Shown: positions 30,934 through 43,379, counted from the first letter of the stretch. The stretch: 64,000 nt of DNA from Cordylochernes scorpioides (GCA_030710605.1 CP092865.1:142504682-142568681), one strand, 5' to 3'. A program made the numbers and translations. The notes: generated from the sequence alone by a model not told the origin.

Positions 30934-32211
30934 CAGTAAAACCCCTCTATAGTGAACCCCAATGGGACAGAGCTTTTGGTTCACTATAGCCACGGTTCAC
31001 TATAGCCATGGTTTGGCCAATTTTTTTACTTTTCAAAATTTTTAGACCGTATAATTAAAGGACAGCCATACACACTGAAGAGGCTTCCTCTAATAGTGGT
31101 CACTTTGTTTTAATTCCCTTAATTGACCAATTTCCTTACATTAATACTGAATAATAATAGAAATCATTAGATGATAGGTTCTTCTTGTCATTAACATACA
31201 TGCATCTCTATGTCTAATTTAAAAATCAAGACAAATCCTAGGCAAAGTTTATTAAATATATATTCAAAGATATAAAATGATTTTAAAACATCATTGTCAC
31301 ATTATATAATACATTGTTTACTTGGAAAAATGGCTCTAACACCTTGTTGCTTCAAAGCATTCTTCAAGCATTGCACCATTCAAATAAAGTTGTGTTTTTC
31401 TTCCATTTCATTTTCTCACACATATTCTTCTAAGTCTAGATTTCGTTTTTTTTAAACCTGTCACGCAAAACATTGCTGACTTTAAAATCACCATAGTTAA
31501 TGGCACAAAAATAGTTTTTGTTTGATCACGGGACCATTTATTTGTATTTTTTTTTTTTAGCCCTAAAACGTACGATTGCGATCGCGGCAAAAGTTGAGGT
31601 TGATTCCTCTTTGTAACAATTTTAATAGCTTTATATTTTATCTTTTATAATAGAAAAGTTATATTCTCTTATTTTAATATGTTCTTAACATTTTGCCTGT
31701 GTTGTTTCACTTTGAAAAGTTCTGAAAATGGCCTTTTTTTTTTTTTTAAAGAAATAACGCTTTTGTTTTTAAAATGCCTTTGTTTTCTTCATTTTGGAAG
31801 CCATTTGTATTTTTATATTTCAAATTTAATGGATGAAAATATATTCTATTTAATAAAAAGTATAATGTGTTAAAATTTATACAACATACAGCAAAAATAA
31901 AGTGCAAAATTCAAACAAACAATGCCGCTAAATTTATTGTTTTGAAATCGCTATCCGCGAGCTGAAACATGCTCAAAATTTGTTTTTTTTTTAATTACAA
32001 TTCTAAGTTCGTTATAAGCATAGTGTTTTAAATAGATTTTATTATTTTGGGACCGAAAATAGGTTCGTTATAGGGGTAGTTCGTTATTCTAAAAATCGCA
32101 AAGTTCGTTATAACAATGGTATTTTCAATGGAATGGAATTGGGAATCGGCGTGGGTTCGTTATAAGGGAAGGTTCGTTATATCCAGGGTTCGTATTAGCG
32201 GGGTTTTACTG
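30934..32211. mobile_element. Pogo/Tigger-like non-autonomous element, copy 2 (inverted)
   Basis: This 1,278-bp element is the same as 22098-23346 in the opposite orientation, with CAGTAAAACCCC ends and flanking TA. Sequence agreement is high over the whole length. No transposase is recognised. Confidence 0.87.
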
Positions 32212-32309
32212 TATATATATAACATATCAAATCATTAATCAAATAAAAAAAAATTACATCAGAATAAATTGAAATTTTGATTATATTTGGAAATATTTTG
32301 AAATTCTAG

Positions 32310-32995
32310 TTCAAAATCTGATGTTGATTTGAACAGAAAGGTTGTCAAAAAGGTCGCGGAAGGTTCTTACATCGCTTGACGTTTTGAGTGATCTCAACAA
32401 ATTGTTCATATGACTGCTAATCAGAATTTCTTCTCGCCCAAATCTGTCTTTAAGCAATTTTATAGCTTCCTCATTATTGTCCGCAGATAAAGCGAAACCT
32501 TTAACTGTGTTTAGTGCAGTTCCGCCGAGATGTGACTTCAGATAGTTAAATTTATCGATATGATTCAGTGAGTTATTTGGTGAATAGTTGCATCAAAATA
32601 ATTCCATAAAGTCAGCCATTCACCACTGTTTCCATAAAGTTTCAATTACATCAATTTCGGAAGCTTCACAGTCCTGCAGGAAGGTACATTAGGTCTTATT
32701 TCGGGTTCATCTATTCGAGAGTTTGAGTTCGAATTTGGTATATTTTCACCACGAGAATCTGATTGGCGATCCTTTTATTTGCCCTAAATCTCAAGTATTA
32801 TATTTCTCTCGATATTCCTCTACACCCTATAATTCCCTCTCTAAATCGTCAGTTTCAAGAAGCGTTTCAATTTCGTGATCAACTAATTCAAGTTCATTAA
32901 ATGATTTCTTTCAATTGTTCTAATAATTCGTCAAGTTCAATTCTCATTAGCGTGTCAAGTCCACTTTCAATCTTATTGCATGTGTTCTTGTGAAT
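32310..32995 (-). pseudogene. Pao Gag remnant (DUF1759)
   Basis: Translation of the minus strand in changing frames gives DKFNYLKSHLGGTAL, LKDRFGREEILISSHM and RTFRDLFDNL, which are signature segments of BEL/Pao Gag (DUF1759). An acidic leader lies to the right (32760-32995). Stops and frameshifts break it throughout, and no long ORF exists. To the right it joins repeat block A. Confidence 0.75.
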
Positions 32996-32999
32996 TGAA

Positions 33000-34166
33000 G
33001 AATTAATTCTTTCGCCATCATGTAAAAATAGCAGCAAGAAGGGTTAGCTAGCGAGTTCTAAAAAATGGTCAGCTCAGAATTATTTTTTTTCTTTCAAGCA
33101 TTTACCTTTAACAGTCCTGGCTGGAATGCCAAAAATATTGTGATATTATCGCCACTCTCTGTGTTGTGACAACGATCTAAATTTTAGAGGTTGTCACTCA
33201 CCTCTATTCTTGGCCTGGCGGGGTTGAAGGTTCAAAGATGAGGTGTCGCTGCTTGTACCACTTTTAAAATATACTACGAAAACATGAGGGAAAATTATAT
33301 TTATTATCAATTTAAAAAATAGTAAAGGATTATTTAATGAATATATATTTAAATGTATTTACACTAAAAGAATCAGGGCTAATCTTTTCTTCGAAAGTTG
33401 TTCTGTTTTTGTTTTCCTCATTCTCGCAGCTGCATCCAGTAGCCCCCTCTGTCGGCCTCCCATTGGCTGCCTCTAACTCTTTCTTATCCAACAAAGTGTA
33501 GTCTTGAATGGCAATATATATCATATATACAAAAAAGATATTTTTCTGCTTGAATTTTAGATCATGTTGAGGATTATGGTAATGCAGTTATTTGCTGGTT
33601 CTTTTTAATACTATATGGTATTGGAGATGCAGTCGTGGCTAGAATCTTGAAAGTATAAAGTCTTGATCAGAGATTGTTTTTTTGAGCTGAGGAATACACA
33701 CACACACACACATATGAAAAACATAATTTGGTAAAAGTAATGCCTGGCTTAAGGCGAGTGAACAAAGAAAACAAAAGATTATTTACATAATGTACAAAGT
33801 TTTGAGCCGATCAACGGGGAAGAACAACAATCGGTTTTTATAGAGAAGGCGCGACCTCTGGCAATCGATTTAAACAGAGTATTTGAATCGATGAAATATA
33901 ATTTCAAATAAAATAACACCCTAATATAACAATTCTAAATAAAATATTAATATAACATTTTAAATAATACCTTTATATAACATAAGAGGCAATTGTTTTT
34001 GATCAAAACAATTACAAACTTATTTATAAGAAATTACAGAAAGGCATTAAAAGAAATATGATTAGTAAAAAATATAAAAATAAATGTATTGGTTATATGA
34101 AAATAAATATTTAACTACAATTTAGTGGAATAAAAAGTAAAATATTATTGTCTAGGTTATAGAATC
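33000..34166. repeat. Dispersed repeat block A, copy 2
   Basis: This copy is homologous to 4340-5340, with about 450 bp of different sequence (33535-33985, including a CA run) where copy 1 has only about 40 bp. It ends at 34166 where LTR-B begins. Confidence 0.75.
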
Positions 34167-34446
34167 TGTTATAATCGTGATGTTTTTATATATTTTTACT
34201 TTGTTGTATCTTTAAAAAAAAACTTTTTCCAAATCTCTACATGTCCAAATATTTGGGCGCCAGTGACTGCAGAAAAGCAGACCACAAATTTATTCATCTA
34301 TGGCACATGTAGAGACCTAAAGCTGTGCCGGCTAGCAATAAATGTTGAAGGGGAAATTAACCAATACTTTCTGGTTAAACCTATTTTATTTTAGACCAAT
34401 AAAATAATTTTTCAATGTGCATCAGATAGCTAAAAACAAAAATACC
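34167..34446 (-). repeat. LTR-B 3' LTR, left part
   Basis: It begins TGTTATAATCGTGATG and matches the start of 60671-61958. It contains the conserved hairpin around a minus-strand AATAAA. Confidence 0.8.
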
Positions 34447-34874
34447 TGTTAGGTAGCGGAACGAGAATACTAGGAAGGTCCGCCACTTTCTTATAACAAT
34501 TTAAGTGTTCTGTCCAAGTTGATCCTCTCTACCTACTTTGCTGGAAAAATGGGAGATAAACTTCGTAAAACTATTTATTAGGCTCACTAATTGCTTGCCC
34601 TAATATTTCAAAGAAGGAAAGTGAACAATTAAACAGTTAAAGCTAAAAGAACTAAAACAAGGAGAGCAACAATCCCAGCTGCTCACTCGAAGCACGCAAA
34701 GCCTCGTCTTCTTGGGGACTCCTCGGCACTTGATGTTATCCTAGTTTTTATAGGAAACGCGCTGTACCTAATTTTAATCTGTGGAAGTTGATTTGCATAG
34801 ACCTTTTCCTAAAGCCTAGTTTGTATAAAGTCTTCTTTCTTTTAATCTTGCAAAATTTGCCTAGGCTTTCTACA
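34447..34874 (-). repeat. P2 3' LTR
   Basis: This 428-bp LTR reads TGTAGAAAGCC...CTACCTAACA on the minus strand. It is preceded on that strand by TTTTGTGGGGAG. Confidence 0.93.
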
Positions 34875-34912
34875 TACTCCCCACAAAATTATTGACAAAT
34901 AATTTTCCCAAA

Positions 34913-36127
34913 TTAGCATCCAACACTATCTTGGAATCGATTCGAAAACTCTTCCGAAAAATCCAACTTCATTGGGCAAAGACGTTGTACAGGTCTTATT
35001 ACAATCCCGCCTCCTGTCTTTAATTTGGCAACTCGAACAATGCCATCCTTTCCTGGATACAGTTCTATAATTCTTCCCAATGGCCATTCAGTTCGTTTTC
35101 CGCAAATCTGACCCAATGACAACAATGTCTCCAATTCGTAAGTTGTGACTATTCTTCCCTTTGTTCTTATTTATCAGATGAGACAAATATTCGGATCGAA
35201 AGCGATTTTTCAGTTCTCGTTCTAAGCTTTTTCTCCAGGCATAACTAAACTGTAGTCGGTCTTTTCCAGTTAAATCTCCTTCCGGGAATTTGATATTGCC
35301 CTTGTGACGTAAAAACATAGCAGGTGTCAAAGGTTGAGGGTCCTCCATTTCTTCTGAGATATACGTAAGAGGTCTTCCATTCATAATAGATTGAACTTCC
35401 TCAAGCATCTTTACTAGTTGCTCCTTTCTGAGAGTAGCCTTTCCTAAGTTCTTTTCAACAAATTCTTCATAGAGCGAATTAAACGCTCCCACCAACCTCC
35501 CCACCAAGCCGCAAAAGGAGGATTAAATCTCCACTGTATAGGTTTAACGCAGTCGCTCTCTTGAAGCTTCTTCCAATCAATCTGTTGAAAAAGTTATCAG
35601 TTCCAACAAAATTTCTTCCATTATCACTAAAAATCATTGTTGGACGTCCATATATTCTAATGAAACGTTCTAATGATTGAATAAAAGTTTTGGTGCTAAG
35701 AGAATTCACCAAATCCAAATGTACCGCTCGGTAAACACTGCAGGTATAAATGACCGTCCAGACTTTAGCTTGACCCTTTAGATACAATGGGCCTGTAAGA
35801 TCGACTCCAATAATTTCAAAACATTAGTAGTCATAATTCTTTCTTTAGGTAGAGGTGCTTCTTCCGTTATAACAGACTTCGCTGTAAGTTTTCGACAAGT
35901 CACACATTGCCGTACTACCCTCTTTACTGCAATTCTACTCTGTAAAATCCAGTATTTTCTCTGAGTTCATTCATCAAAAATAAAACTCCAGCATGACAAA
36001 ATTTCAAATGATATTCTTCAATAAGCTTTTTCACAAGAGGATGTTTTCTCGGAAGTAAAAATAGGCGATTTGTAGTCTTCAAGATCTTCTCGAAAGGTAA
36101 GTCTAGTTTTGACTCGCAAAATTCCAT
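34913..36127 (-). pseudogene. P2 integrase, frameshifted
   Basis: This is the BEL integrase. The zinc-binding part is around 35930-36127 (HPLVKKLIEEYHLKFCHAG). The catalytic core at 35479-35787 has VIYTCSVYRAVHLDLV and FSDNGRNFVG (second Asp). The 35088-35507 ORF has the NGRPLTYI segment. The C-terminal DUF5641 domain ([27 protein letters not shown]) is at 34913-35134. The domains sit in different frames, with at least three breaks. The order and content are typical of BEL/Pao. Confidence 0.87.
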
Positions 36128-36406
36128 CTTCGGAACGTTTAATCTGTTATCCCCTCAAGTTATCTGGATTTGAAAAAGTCTCAACTTGAACGCTACGAAT
36201 CAATTGTATTCCGCCATCTTTAATTCTTCTAGAAGAAGTCTACCAAAGTGTTTTTCATTATTTCTCAGATTATAAATAAAACGTAAGATCCAACCCATAA
36301 TTCTCACATATTGAGAGTACGTATAATCATATCTAACCTCTTGGATTACATTGAAATTTATTAACACTGAATCCTGATTTATCTCTACGCTTGACTTTTT
36401 CTTTCT

Positions 36407-38278
36407 TTATTGACTTGAATTTCGTCTATCATTTCTGTGGAAATCGGCCACTTGTTTTTCCCCTTCATAAAGCCAATTCGGCCCCTCACACCATTTAGAT
36501 TGTAGAAGTTGAGACGGCGAACATCCTCTGGATGGTAGATCGGCAGGATTCTTCGTACCTTGAATATGTCTCCAATTGTTTGGAAGGGTAAGTTCTCTAA
36601 TTTCCCTTATTCGATTTCCCACAAAAGTATTCCATATTTCTTCTCTTTTAATCCAAGCCAAAACCGCTGTGGAATCAGTCCAATAAAATTCCTTTATATC
36701 AGTGATGTTTAGAGACCTTTTCACTGTCGAGAGTAACCGGCTACCAATCAGGCAAGCAAGAAGTTCCAGTCTAGGAATACTGATCTCTTTGACAATCATT
36801 TCGCTTTCGCCAGTTTTCTTATTCTTTTTGAGTATTTCTCTTTTCATTGGAGTCACTCGTGTTTTAGGCGGACATAAAACTGACTTGTATTTCTTCATTT
36901 TCTACCCGGAGAAATACCACTGAGGAGTAAGCTGTCTGACTCGCATCAGTAAACAAGTGCAAAGACCAACTCCTCTTATCGATCTCGTCATAGCACGTGG
37001 GAACTTGAGCTGAGTAAGCAAGGGTATATTTGCACCAATCTTCAAAAGATCTTTTTTCAGCGCCAATAATAGGTGTGTCCCATTTATTTTTTGAATCCAA
37101 GTCCGTTGTAGAAGAGATTTCATAGGTATCAACGCTGGTCCTAATATACCGAAAGGATCAAAAATACGTTGTACCGTAGACAAAATTGTCCGTTTAGTTA
37201 CTTCCGACGGCAAATCAATTTTGCTTGTATCAATAAACAACAAATCTCTTCTTCGATCCCATCGAACTCCTAGAATCATGGTATGGCTTCCGTATCGTGT
37301 TGAAATTCTTCCGCATTTGATTGCCACATTCTCAAATCCATCTTAGCATCCCTTAATAATTGGATCGATTTTTCTTTAAAAGCTAAATATGATTCCAAAC
37401 TATCCTCGGATCCAACGCTGTTATCTATGTAAAAAGAGTTTAAAAACAATTTTTCAGCGATCTTCGAATCTTCTATGTTCATATGAGTCAGATGATGTTC
37501 TAGTACAGTTCCCAGAATAAATGGACTACATGTAGCGCCAAACATAACTCTTGTATGACGATATACTTGTACTTGATTTTCGTATTGATTCTGCCACCAC
37601 AGGAATCGCATTGCATCTCTATCTTCTTCTCGAACCTCAATAGTCTGAAATGCTCTTCTAATATCAGCCGTAAAACCAATTCTTTTTTCGAAAGCGTATC
37701 AAAAGTTCCATAATTTTTTGACACAGTTGCTTCCAGTCCATAAGCAATCGTTGAGTGAAGGATGTTTATCAATTTTGCACGACGCATCAAACACTGGGCG
37801 AACTGGCGTAGAAGCACTCTCTTTGTAAACAGGTCGATGTGGAAGATAATGAACAATTTCAGTAGGCTTAGCATTGTTTACATTTTTCAATCAAGCCTTC
37901 CCTTTCCCATTCCTTGAAAAGATAATCATATTCGTCGTATTTACTGCTAGTTTTAAGCTTCCTGGTGGTACTGACTAATCTTTTATGCGCAGCAATTTCG
38001 TTTGTAGGTAGTGGAGGATGACCCTCGATCCAAGGTAATGGAACCACGTATCGTCCATCTTTGTTTCTGGAGATGTTCTTCAAAATTCATTTTTAAAAGC
38101 AGTTTCTTGTTCTACTGAAGATATCACTTCTACCGGATCTCTCACTCCAATAGTATCCAAATCCCACAGTTGCGAGATGGAAAAATCCTGTCTTGAATCT
38201 CCGAACATAGTATTCATGGACATAACTAGCATAGAATTTTCTTCATCAGACCATTCCTTCAAGCTGCCCAATAACGTC
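36407..38278 (-). pseudogene. P2 reverse transcriptase and RNase H, frameshifted
   Basis: This is the continuation of P2 pol on the other side of G1. In order it shows WDLDTIGV and GRYVVPLPW (peptidase A17 region), HYLPHRPVYK and RPVFDAS (RT start), MFGATCSPFILG and the catalytic segment FYIDNSVGS, where the second Asp of YVDD is Asn. The RNase H region follows, with FYWTDSTAVLAWI and NPADLPSRG. The reading frame changes about six times, so this copy cannot make enzyme unless many of these are sequencing errors. Confidence 0.85.
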
Positions 38279-38500
38279 TGTTGTGTCTCTACAACTACTC
38301 CTGGTCACCGAGATCCACTAAGTTAGAGATAAAATCTTTATTGGCTCATAACACTAATATGACTGAATATTTACAATTTAATGATACATATATATACATA
38401 AAAATAATTAACATACAAACAAACAAACACTATGCAAAACCTTATTTGCATATCTCGAAAATTTATCTAAACATAACTATTGTTATGCAAAACACCATCA
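38279..38500 (-). repeat. G1 3' LTR
   Basis: It begins TGTTGTGTCTC on the plus strand and pairs with 39933-40153. Confidence 0.92.
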
Positions 38501-38730
38501 CTTCTCACCCCCTATTTGTTACACAATCTTTTAAGTATTCGGGGAGTCTCCGGTTTCTTATTGGTCTACTTGGCCCAGGTGTTTCCTCCAGCCTTTCCGG
38601 TGATTCGTTTGGGTCATTCATTTGTTTCCCCCCTTCTTTCAGTGTTACACTCCTCCTTCTTCTCCACATCCTCCGATACTTCTTCCTTGACTCTTCTCAT
38701 CAATTGGTCCTGGTGTCTTTTTGCTGTCAC

Positions 38731-39125
38731 CTACTCTCCGTTTTCCATAATTACCTCATTGATTTGACATACACTGTCGCCATAATTTATCCATTCAAGA
38801 CCAATTCCAATCTGGTCAAACGCCTCCCTTCCAATCAGATTTGGGCCCGGACCTTCGATCACAAGCAATTCCATTGTGATACTTCTTTTGTTCACTTTTA
38901 CGTCGGCCTTTAATTTTACCCAGAATGGATAACCTGTCTGTTCCATTGCACCAACTTGGTAGAATCCTTCTCTATTCTAGGCCTTTCTGACTTCACCCAA
39001 GTTTCTATATACGTCTTCTCAGAAATAATATTTTTCCCTGTTCCTGAGTCAATGAGCATATTCATATCTCGACCGCTAGTCCGTACTTTTACCATATAAT
39101 TTCCTATGTTACTTGTGTCCTTCAC
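38731..39125 (-). pseudogene. G1 aspartic protease, one frameshift
   Basis: The first piece (39125-38916) has NMLIDSGTGKNII, the retropepsin active site. The second (38946-38731) has ELLVIEGPGPNLIGREAFDQ, matching the conserved I.G.. / LG.D.L region at the end of Gypsy proteases. They overlap by 30 bp in different frames. The ORF then stops and the purine tract follows about 215 bp on, so there is no room for RT. Confidence 0.87.
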
Positions 39126-39169
39126 TTAATTTATATTAAAAAGGCCATTAGTTGCCTCTGCCTCCTCAT

Positions 39170-39904
39170 CTATCGAGCATTATTACGATCGCTCCTCCAG
39201 TTCCCGTTCTTACAGACCATAGATATATGCCCTAACTTCTGGCATTTAAAACATCTTTTATCTTTAAAGAAACATTGCTCTTCTCTGTGATTTGTGTATC
39301 CACAGCGGAAACATTTAAAAATCTTCTCATTCCTCATTCTCACCTTAACAGCTCTTCCCATTACATTAATTTCTTCCTGAGGTTTTCCGTCTTTAATTTC
39401 TGCAACGTTCTTTACCACAGCCTCATGTGCCAATGCCATTTCTTGAGCCACTTTAAATGTTAGCCTACTGTTCATTAACAGCATTGATTGTATCTCCCCG
39501 TTTAGAATACCGCATACTAGGGCATCACGCAACCTATCTTCCAAATCAGGGAATTCACACTTCTCGGCAATTTTCTTTAGAGCTGTTATAAATTCAGATA
39601 TTGTTTCATTTGGCATTTGAAGCCTTTTCGTAAATTTAAAACGCTGCACTATTATATTTGGCGTTGGATCAAAGTATTTTTTAATTCTTGTTACCACCTC
39701 CTCCCATTCTGTTTCCAATGGATTCTTGGGAGAGGTCAACGTCCGTATTATATTATACGTTTCTCTTCCACATAGCGAGAAAAATGTTGCCTTCTTTTTA
39801 ACAACCTTTACTATATCATTCGCTATGCAATAGGATTCAAAGCGCTCTAAATAACTTGAGATTTCATTTCCATTGTTTGGGTTGAACTGTTCAATGTTCA
39901 TCAT
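39170..39904 (-). CDS. G1 Gag with two zinc knuckles
   Basis: This ORF of 244 codons starts at 39904 with MMNIEQFNPNNGNEISSYLE, a typical start for Gypsy Gag of the Mag/Tor kind. It has the retrotransposon Gag core (WEEVVTRIKKYFDP, QRFKFTKRLQMPNETISEF, RDALVCGI). Two C-terminal knuckles follow, CFRCGYTNHREEQC and CFKCQKLGHISMVC. The frame is intact, ending at 39170, and the protease follows at 39125. Gag forms the RNA-containing particle; this one could assemble but would need RT from another element. Confidence 0.9.
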   Translation of the reverse strand: MMNIEQFNPNNGNEISSYLERFESYCIANDIVKVVKKKATFFSLCGRETYNIIRTLTSPKNPLETEWEEVVTRIKKYFDPTPNIIVQRFKFTKRLQMPNETISEFITALKKIAEKCEFPDLEDRLRDALVCGILNGEIQSMLLMNSRLTFKVAQEMALAHEAVVKNVAEIKDGKPQEEINVMGRAVKVRMRNEKIFKCFRCGYTNHREEQCFFKDKRCFKCQKLGHISMVCKNGNWRSDRNNAR

Positions 39905-39932
39905 TGTTCACTCACTTTTCCTTCGTCGCCAA

Positions 39933-40153
39933 TGTTGTGTCTCTACAACTACTCCTGGTCACCGAGATCCACTAAGTTAGAGATAAAATCTTTATTGGCT
40001 CATAACACTAATATGACTGAATATTTATAATTTAATGATACATATATATACATAAAAATAATTAACATACAAACAAACAAATACTATGCAAAACCTTATT
40101 TGCATATCTCGACAATTTATCTAAACATAACTATTGTTATGCAAAACACCACA
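39933..40153 (-). repeat. G1 5' LTR
   Basis: It pairs with 38279-38500; the primer site is at about 39919-39932. Confidence 0.92.
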
Positions 40154-40158
40154 ACGTC

Positions 40159-42089
40159 CAACCAAAATGGGTAAGCATAGCTGTTAAACCACAATCCAGT
40201 TGCAGCGTTTTTCCAGTCATCAATTTTTCGTAAATATCTGCACCGATGAGGAGCTCTATAGGTGGGTTGTCATTTCGAAGATCTGTAACTTTAATTTTTC
40301 TTTGTTCCAACGCTTTAGAAATTAAACTTGTTTCGGGAATTCTTGGAAGGGCTTGACAGATCTTTGACTGATCACGAACAGTGACTTTGCAAACAAAATT
40401 TTCATCGTCTGCCTTTAACTGAACATCATATAAATTATGCGTAACAGCCGTTGTTTGAATTCCGCCAAATAAAGCATGATGAACAATCTCTTTCGTCACA
40501 GGTTTCAGTCCTAATTCTTCCGCTGTTGTCTTCAAAATATAAGTATGTTGAGAACCTGAATCAAAAAATGCGCGCACTAATTTCCTCCCTTTTGGTGCAA
40601 TAACATTCAACATCAATGTCTGAAGAGCAACATTCCGCTGACAAACATGGTTGGAACAATCATTATGCTTTTTCAGATCTTCGTTTGGTTTCACCATAGC
40701 ATCAAAAGATTCAAAATTTTCGCGATGTGAAACCCGTTGTTTAACCCTTTCTGAATTTTGATTAGTCAATTCTGGTTCAATTCCCAATTGAGCAGCCTCT
40801 TTATTATTTCTATCTCCTCGAGTGCACATAATTAAAAAATGAGACGAGCCACAGTTGTAGCACCTAACCCTTGTTCTGCAATATCTAGCAAGATGGCATC
40901 CTTTTAAGCATTTGAAGCAAACCTTCTTTTCACGGATGACTTTTCTTTTTTCTTCTAAAGACATCTTTTTAGCGGCAAAACAATTTTGACTCGCATGCTT
41001 CTTTTCACAAAATATACATCCGCCTAATTCTGTTTGTTGTAATCCGGTCACCGTTGGAATATCATTTTTCTTCTTATTAAATCCCTTCTTTCTTTCTTGG
41101 TCGGAAGTTTCAGCAATTTGGAAACCGCCTTTAGCTAACTGGATATTCTGTTGAATCAAAATCTCCCTTTCCAAAAAGTCCATCAGTTGATCCAGTCTCG
41201 TCTGATGTTCAACATCAAGCTTGATGAACTGAGATCTTCGTTGCCACGTTAGCAATAGTTCGTCAGATAGACACGATTCCACTAAGGGATACAGCCATGT
41301 GTCCGGGCTTGCCCTTTCCAAATTCAAACTCTTTAAAGAACCAAGATAAGATTGAAGTTTATAATATAGTTCATGAAAAGATAATTTTTTCTTTCCGCTA
41401 GCACTATCGATGACCAACTTGAGCAGTTCTCTCACATATACTTGTAACAACAAATCAGGATTAGCATAACGTCTTCTTAAAGCATCAATCGCCTTAGAAT
41501 AATTTTCTACAGTAAGCGGATAAATAGATACGATTTTATAGGCCTCAGTGTCGACACTCAAACTTTGAAGTAAATAATATAACTTGTCGCTATCCTTTAG
41601 TCTGATATCAAGATGAATCTTCTCAAATTGAGCCCAAAAAGTTAACCAATCTATTAAATTACCACTAAACTTCGGTAATTCAATGGTGGGAAGCCTTATT
41701 TTCTTTGTAGTATCTGGAAAAGAATCTTGAACTACAACTTCTCTTGCAACTTGTTTTTGAGCATCTTCATAAGCAATAATTGCTTCAATTGTGATTTCTT
41801 GATAATGTGCACAATCATCCATTTCCTTTTCTAGATCCGCTTCATCTTCTGCCAAAATGTCGATTATCTCTTTATCAGACGACAGCAGTACTTTCTGTAC
41901 ATCCTGAATTCTTCTTACTACAACTGCTGCCTTAAAATAATCCTTGGATTCACTTCCCAAATTAGAAATAATTTCCTTGTAAATTTTTGTAACTTGACTT
42001 CTCACGGGGACTCGCTTCTTGATACACAAACTTAGAGCCATTGTATCAAAATATCTCCGATAAACAATAATCCACTTGAGCAGAATCAC
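40159..42089 (-). CDS. P2 Gag and protease (DUF1759, zinc knuckles, DUF1758)
   Basis: This long open frame of about 640 codons encodes BEL Gag and protease. The likely start is MALSLCIKKRVP near 42041, since the upstream codons overlap the leader. It has DUF1759 (LPKFSGNLIDWLTFWAQFEK, DKLYYLLQSL, residues about 140-240). Cysteine knuckles follow (CIFCEKKHASQNC, CFKCLKGCHLARYC, CYNCGSSH). The DUF1758-type aspartic protease has active site FFDSGSQHTYI. It ends with LTHFGWT, where G1 is inserted; the ORF reads a few codons into the G1 LTR before stopping at 40137. The frame is uninterrupted otherwise. Confidence 0.92.
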
Positions 42090-42107
42090 GTCTGGCTCAC
42101 CAAAAAA

Positions 42108-42537
42108 TGTTAGGTAGCGGAACGAGAATACTAGGAAGGTCCGCCACTTTCATATAACAATTTAAGTGTTCTGTCCAAGTTGATCCTCTCTACCTACTTT
42201 GCTGGAAAAATGGGAGATAAACTTCGTAAAACTATTTATTAGGCTCACTAATTGCTTGCCCTAATATTTCAAAGAAGGAAAGTGAACAATTAAAACAGTT
42301 AAAGCTAAAAGAACTAAAACAAGGAGAGCAACAATCCCAGCTGCTCACTCGAAGCGCGCAAAGCCTCGTCTTCTTGGGGACTCCTCGGCACTTGATGTTA
42401 TCCTAGTTTTTATAGGAAACGCGCTGTACCTAATTTTAATCTGTGGAAGTTGATTTGCATAGACCTTTTCCTAAAGCCTAGTTTGTATAAAGTCTTCTTT
42501 CTTTTAATCTTGCAAAATTTGCCTAGGCTTTCTTACA
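42108..42537 (-). repeat. P2 5' LTR
   Basis: This LTR is nearly identical to 34447-34874. The BEL-type primer site follows at 42107 and downward. Confidence 0.93.
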
Positions 42538-42542
42538 ATACC

Positions 42543-43379
42543 TAAATAATATTAAGCGTATATAAGATTTGAAAAAGGATTAAAAACTATACAAGGTTAA
42601 AAGAGAGGAGTTTAAAAGTATATATAAATATAAACTTTATACAAAAGGCCTATTATGCCAAAATCCCATATCCCCAGCTATCTCGACATCCAGTCACCCA
42701 AGTCCAGGATTCGAAAAAGGGCGGCTAAGGCCGCAGCCAGCGGCCTGAGCCCTCAGCAACTCCCAGTCCTCAGCTTCCTAGGGAGAAAAAAAAAACTAAC
42801 TAACTAATGTAAATATCCCGCTTCCTTGCCCCAGTGTTGCCGGACTCACCCCCCAAGGCTATCATCACCCTTCTTTCTGTGAAAAAAAAAGTATCTTTAA
42901 AATAAAATAATAAAAATAAATTAAATATAGAAATTATTAAAATAAAATTTACAAAAAAAAAATGAGATTAGAAAATATTGAATAAAAAATATATAATTAA
43001 TATTGTAGGATCTGGGCATCTTGTGGTCAGCTTGGGAAAGGTTCAGGGCTCGTGGAGGAGCTGGTGTTCTGGCTGAAGATGGTGACTTCAATACCCACCA
43101 TGGGCTTTTGGTTTGCCCATAGGCATGCTGGAGTCTGGCTTGGTACTGGTGGAGTCAAGTCAAGCACCATAGGTGAGTGTCTAAACCACAGGGAAGGGGT
43201 GTCTGAGTCCATCTTGGATTCTGGCTTGTTGTTGTCAAGGCCGGAGGTGGCTTCAGGCTCCATCTTTACACATCAAAATCACTGAGGTATGCAGCTTAGA
43301 TGGACAAAGGTGGGACATGGTTAGGTTAGGTGGGGTTCTGGGTGATTTTGGCATACTATGGTCACAAGGTGTCCTAACA
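42543..43379 (-). repeat. LTR-B 3' LTR, right part
   Basis: This is the piece of LTR-B's 3' LTR to the right of P2. It matches 61130-61958 and ends GTCCTAACA. The left piece of the same LTR is 34167-34446. Confidence 0.8.

Larger units (their letters stand above)
38279..40153 (-). mobile_element. Gypsy element G1, gag-protease only
   Basis: This is a short minus-strand Gypsy element. Its LTRs of about 221 bp (38279-38500 and 39933-40153) are almost identical, with a perfect TSD ACGTC (38274-38278 and 40154-40158). The primer site ATTGGCGACGAAG lies at the right LTR and the purine tract AGGGGGTGAGAAG at the left. It keeps gag and protease but lacks RT, RNase H and integrase. It interrupts P2 between protease and RT. 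Confidence 0.93.
34447..42537 (-). mobile_element. Full-length BEL/Pao element P2
   Basis: This minus-strand BEL element has two LTRs (34447-34874 and 42108-42537) differing at only a few positions, with a perfect TSD ATACC (34442-34446 and 42538-42542). The primer site TTTGGTGAGCCAGACGTG lies next to the right LTR. Gag-protease, RT, RNase H and integrase are all recognisable in BEL order. The Gypsy element G1 (38279-40153) interrupts it between protease and RT. It lies inside the 3' LTR of LTR-B. Without G1 it is about 6.2 kb. Confidence 0.95.
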
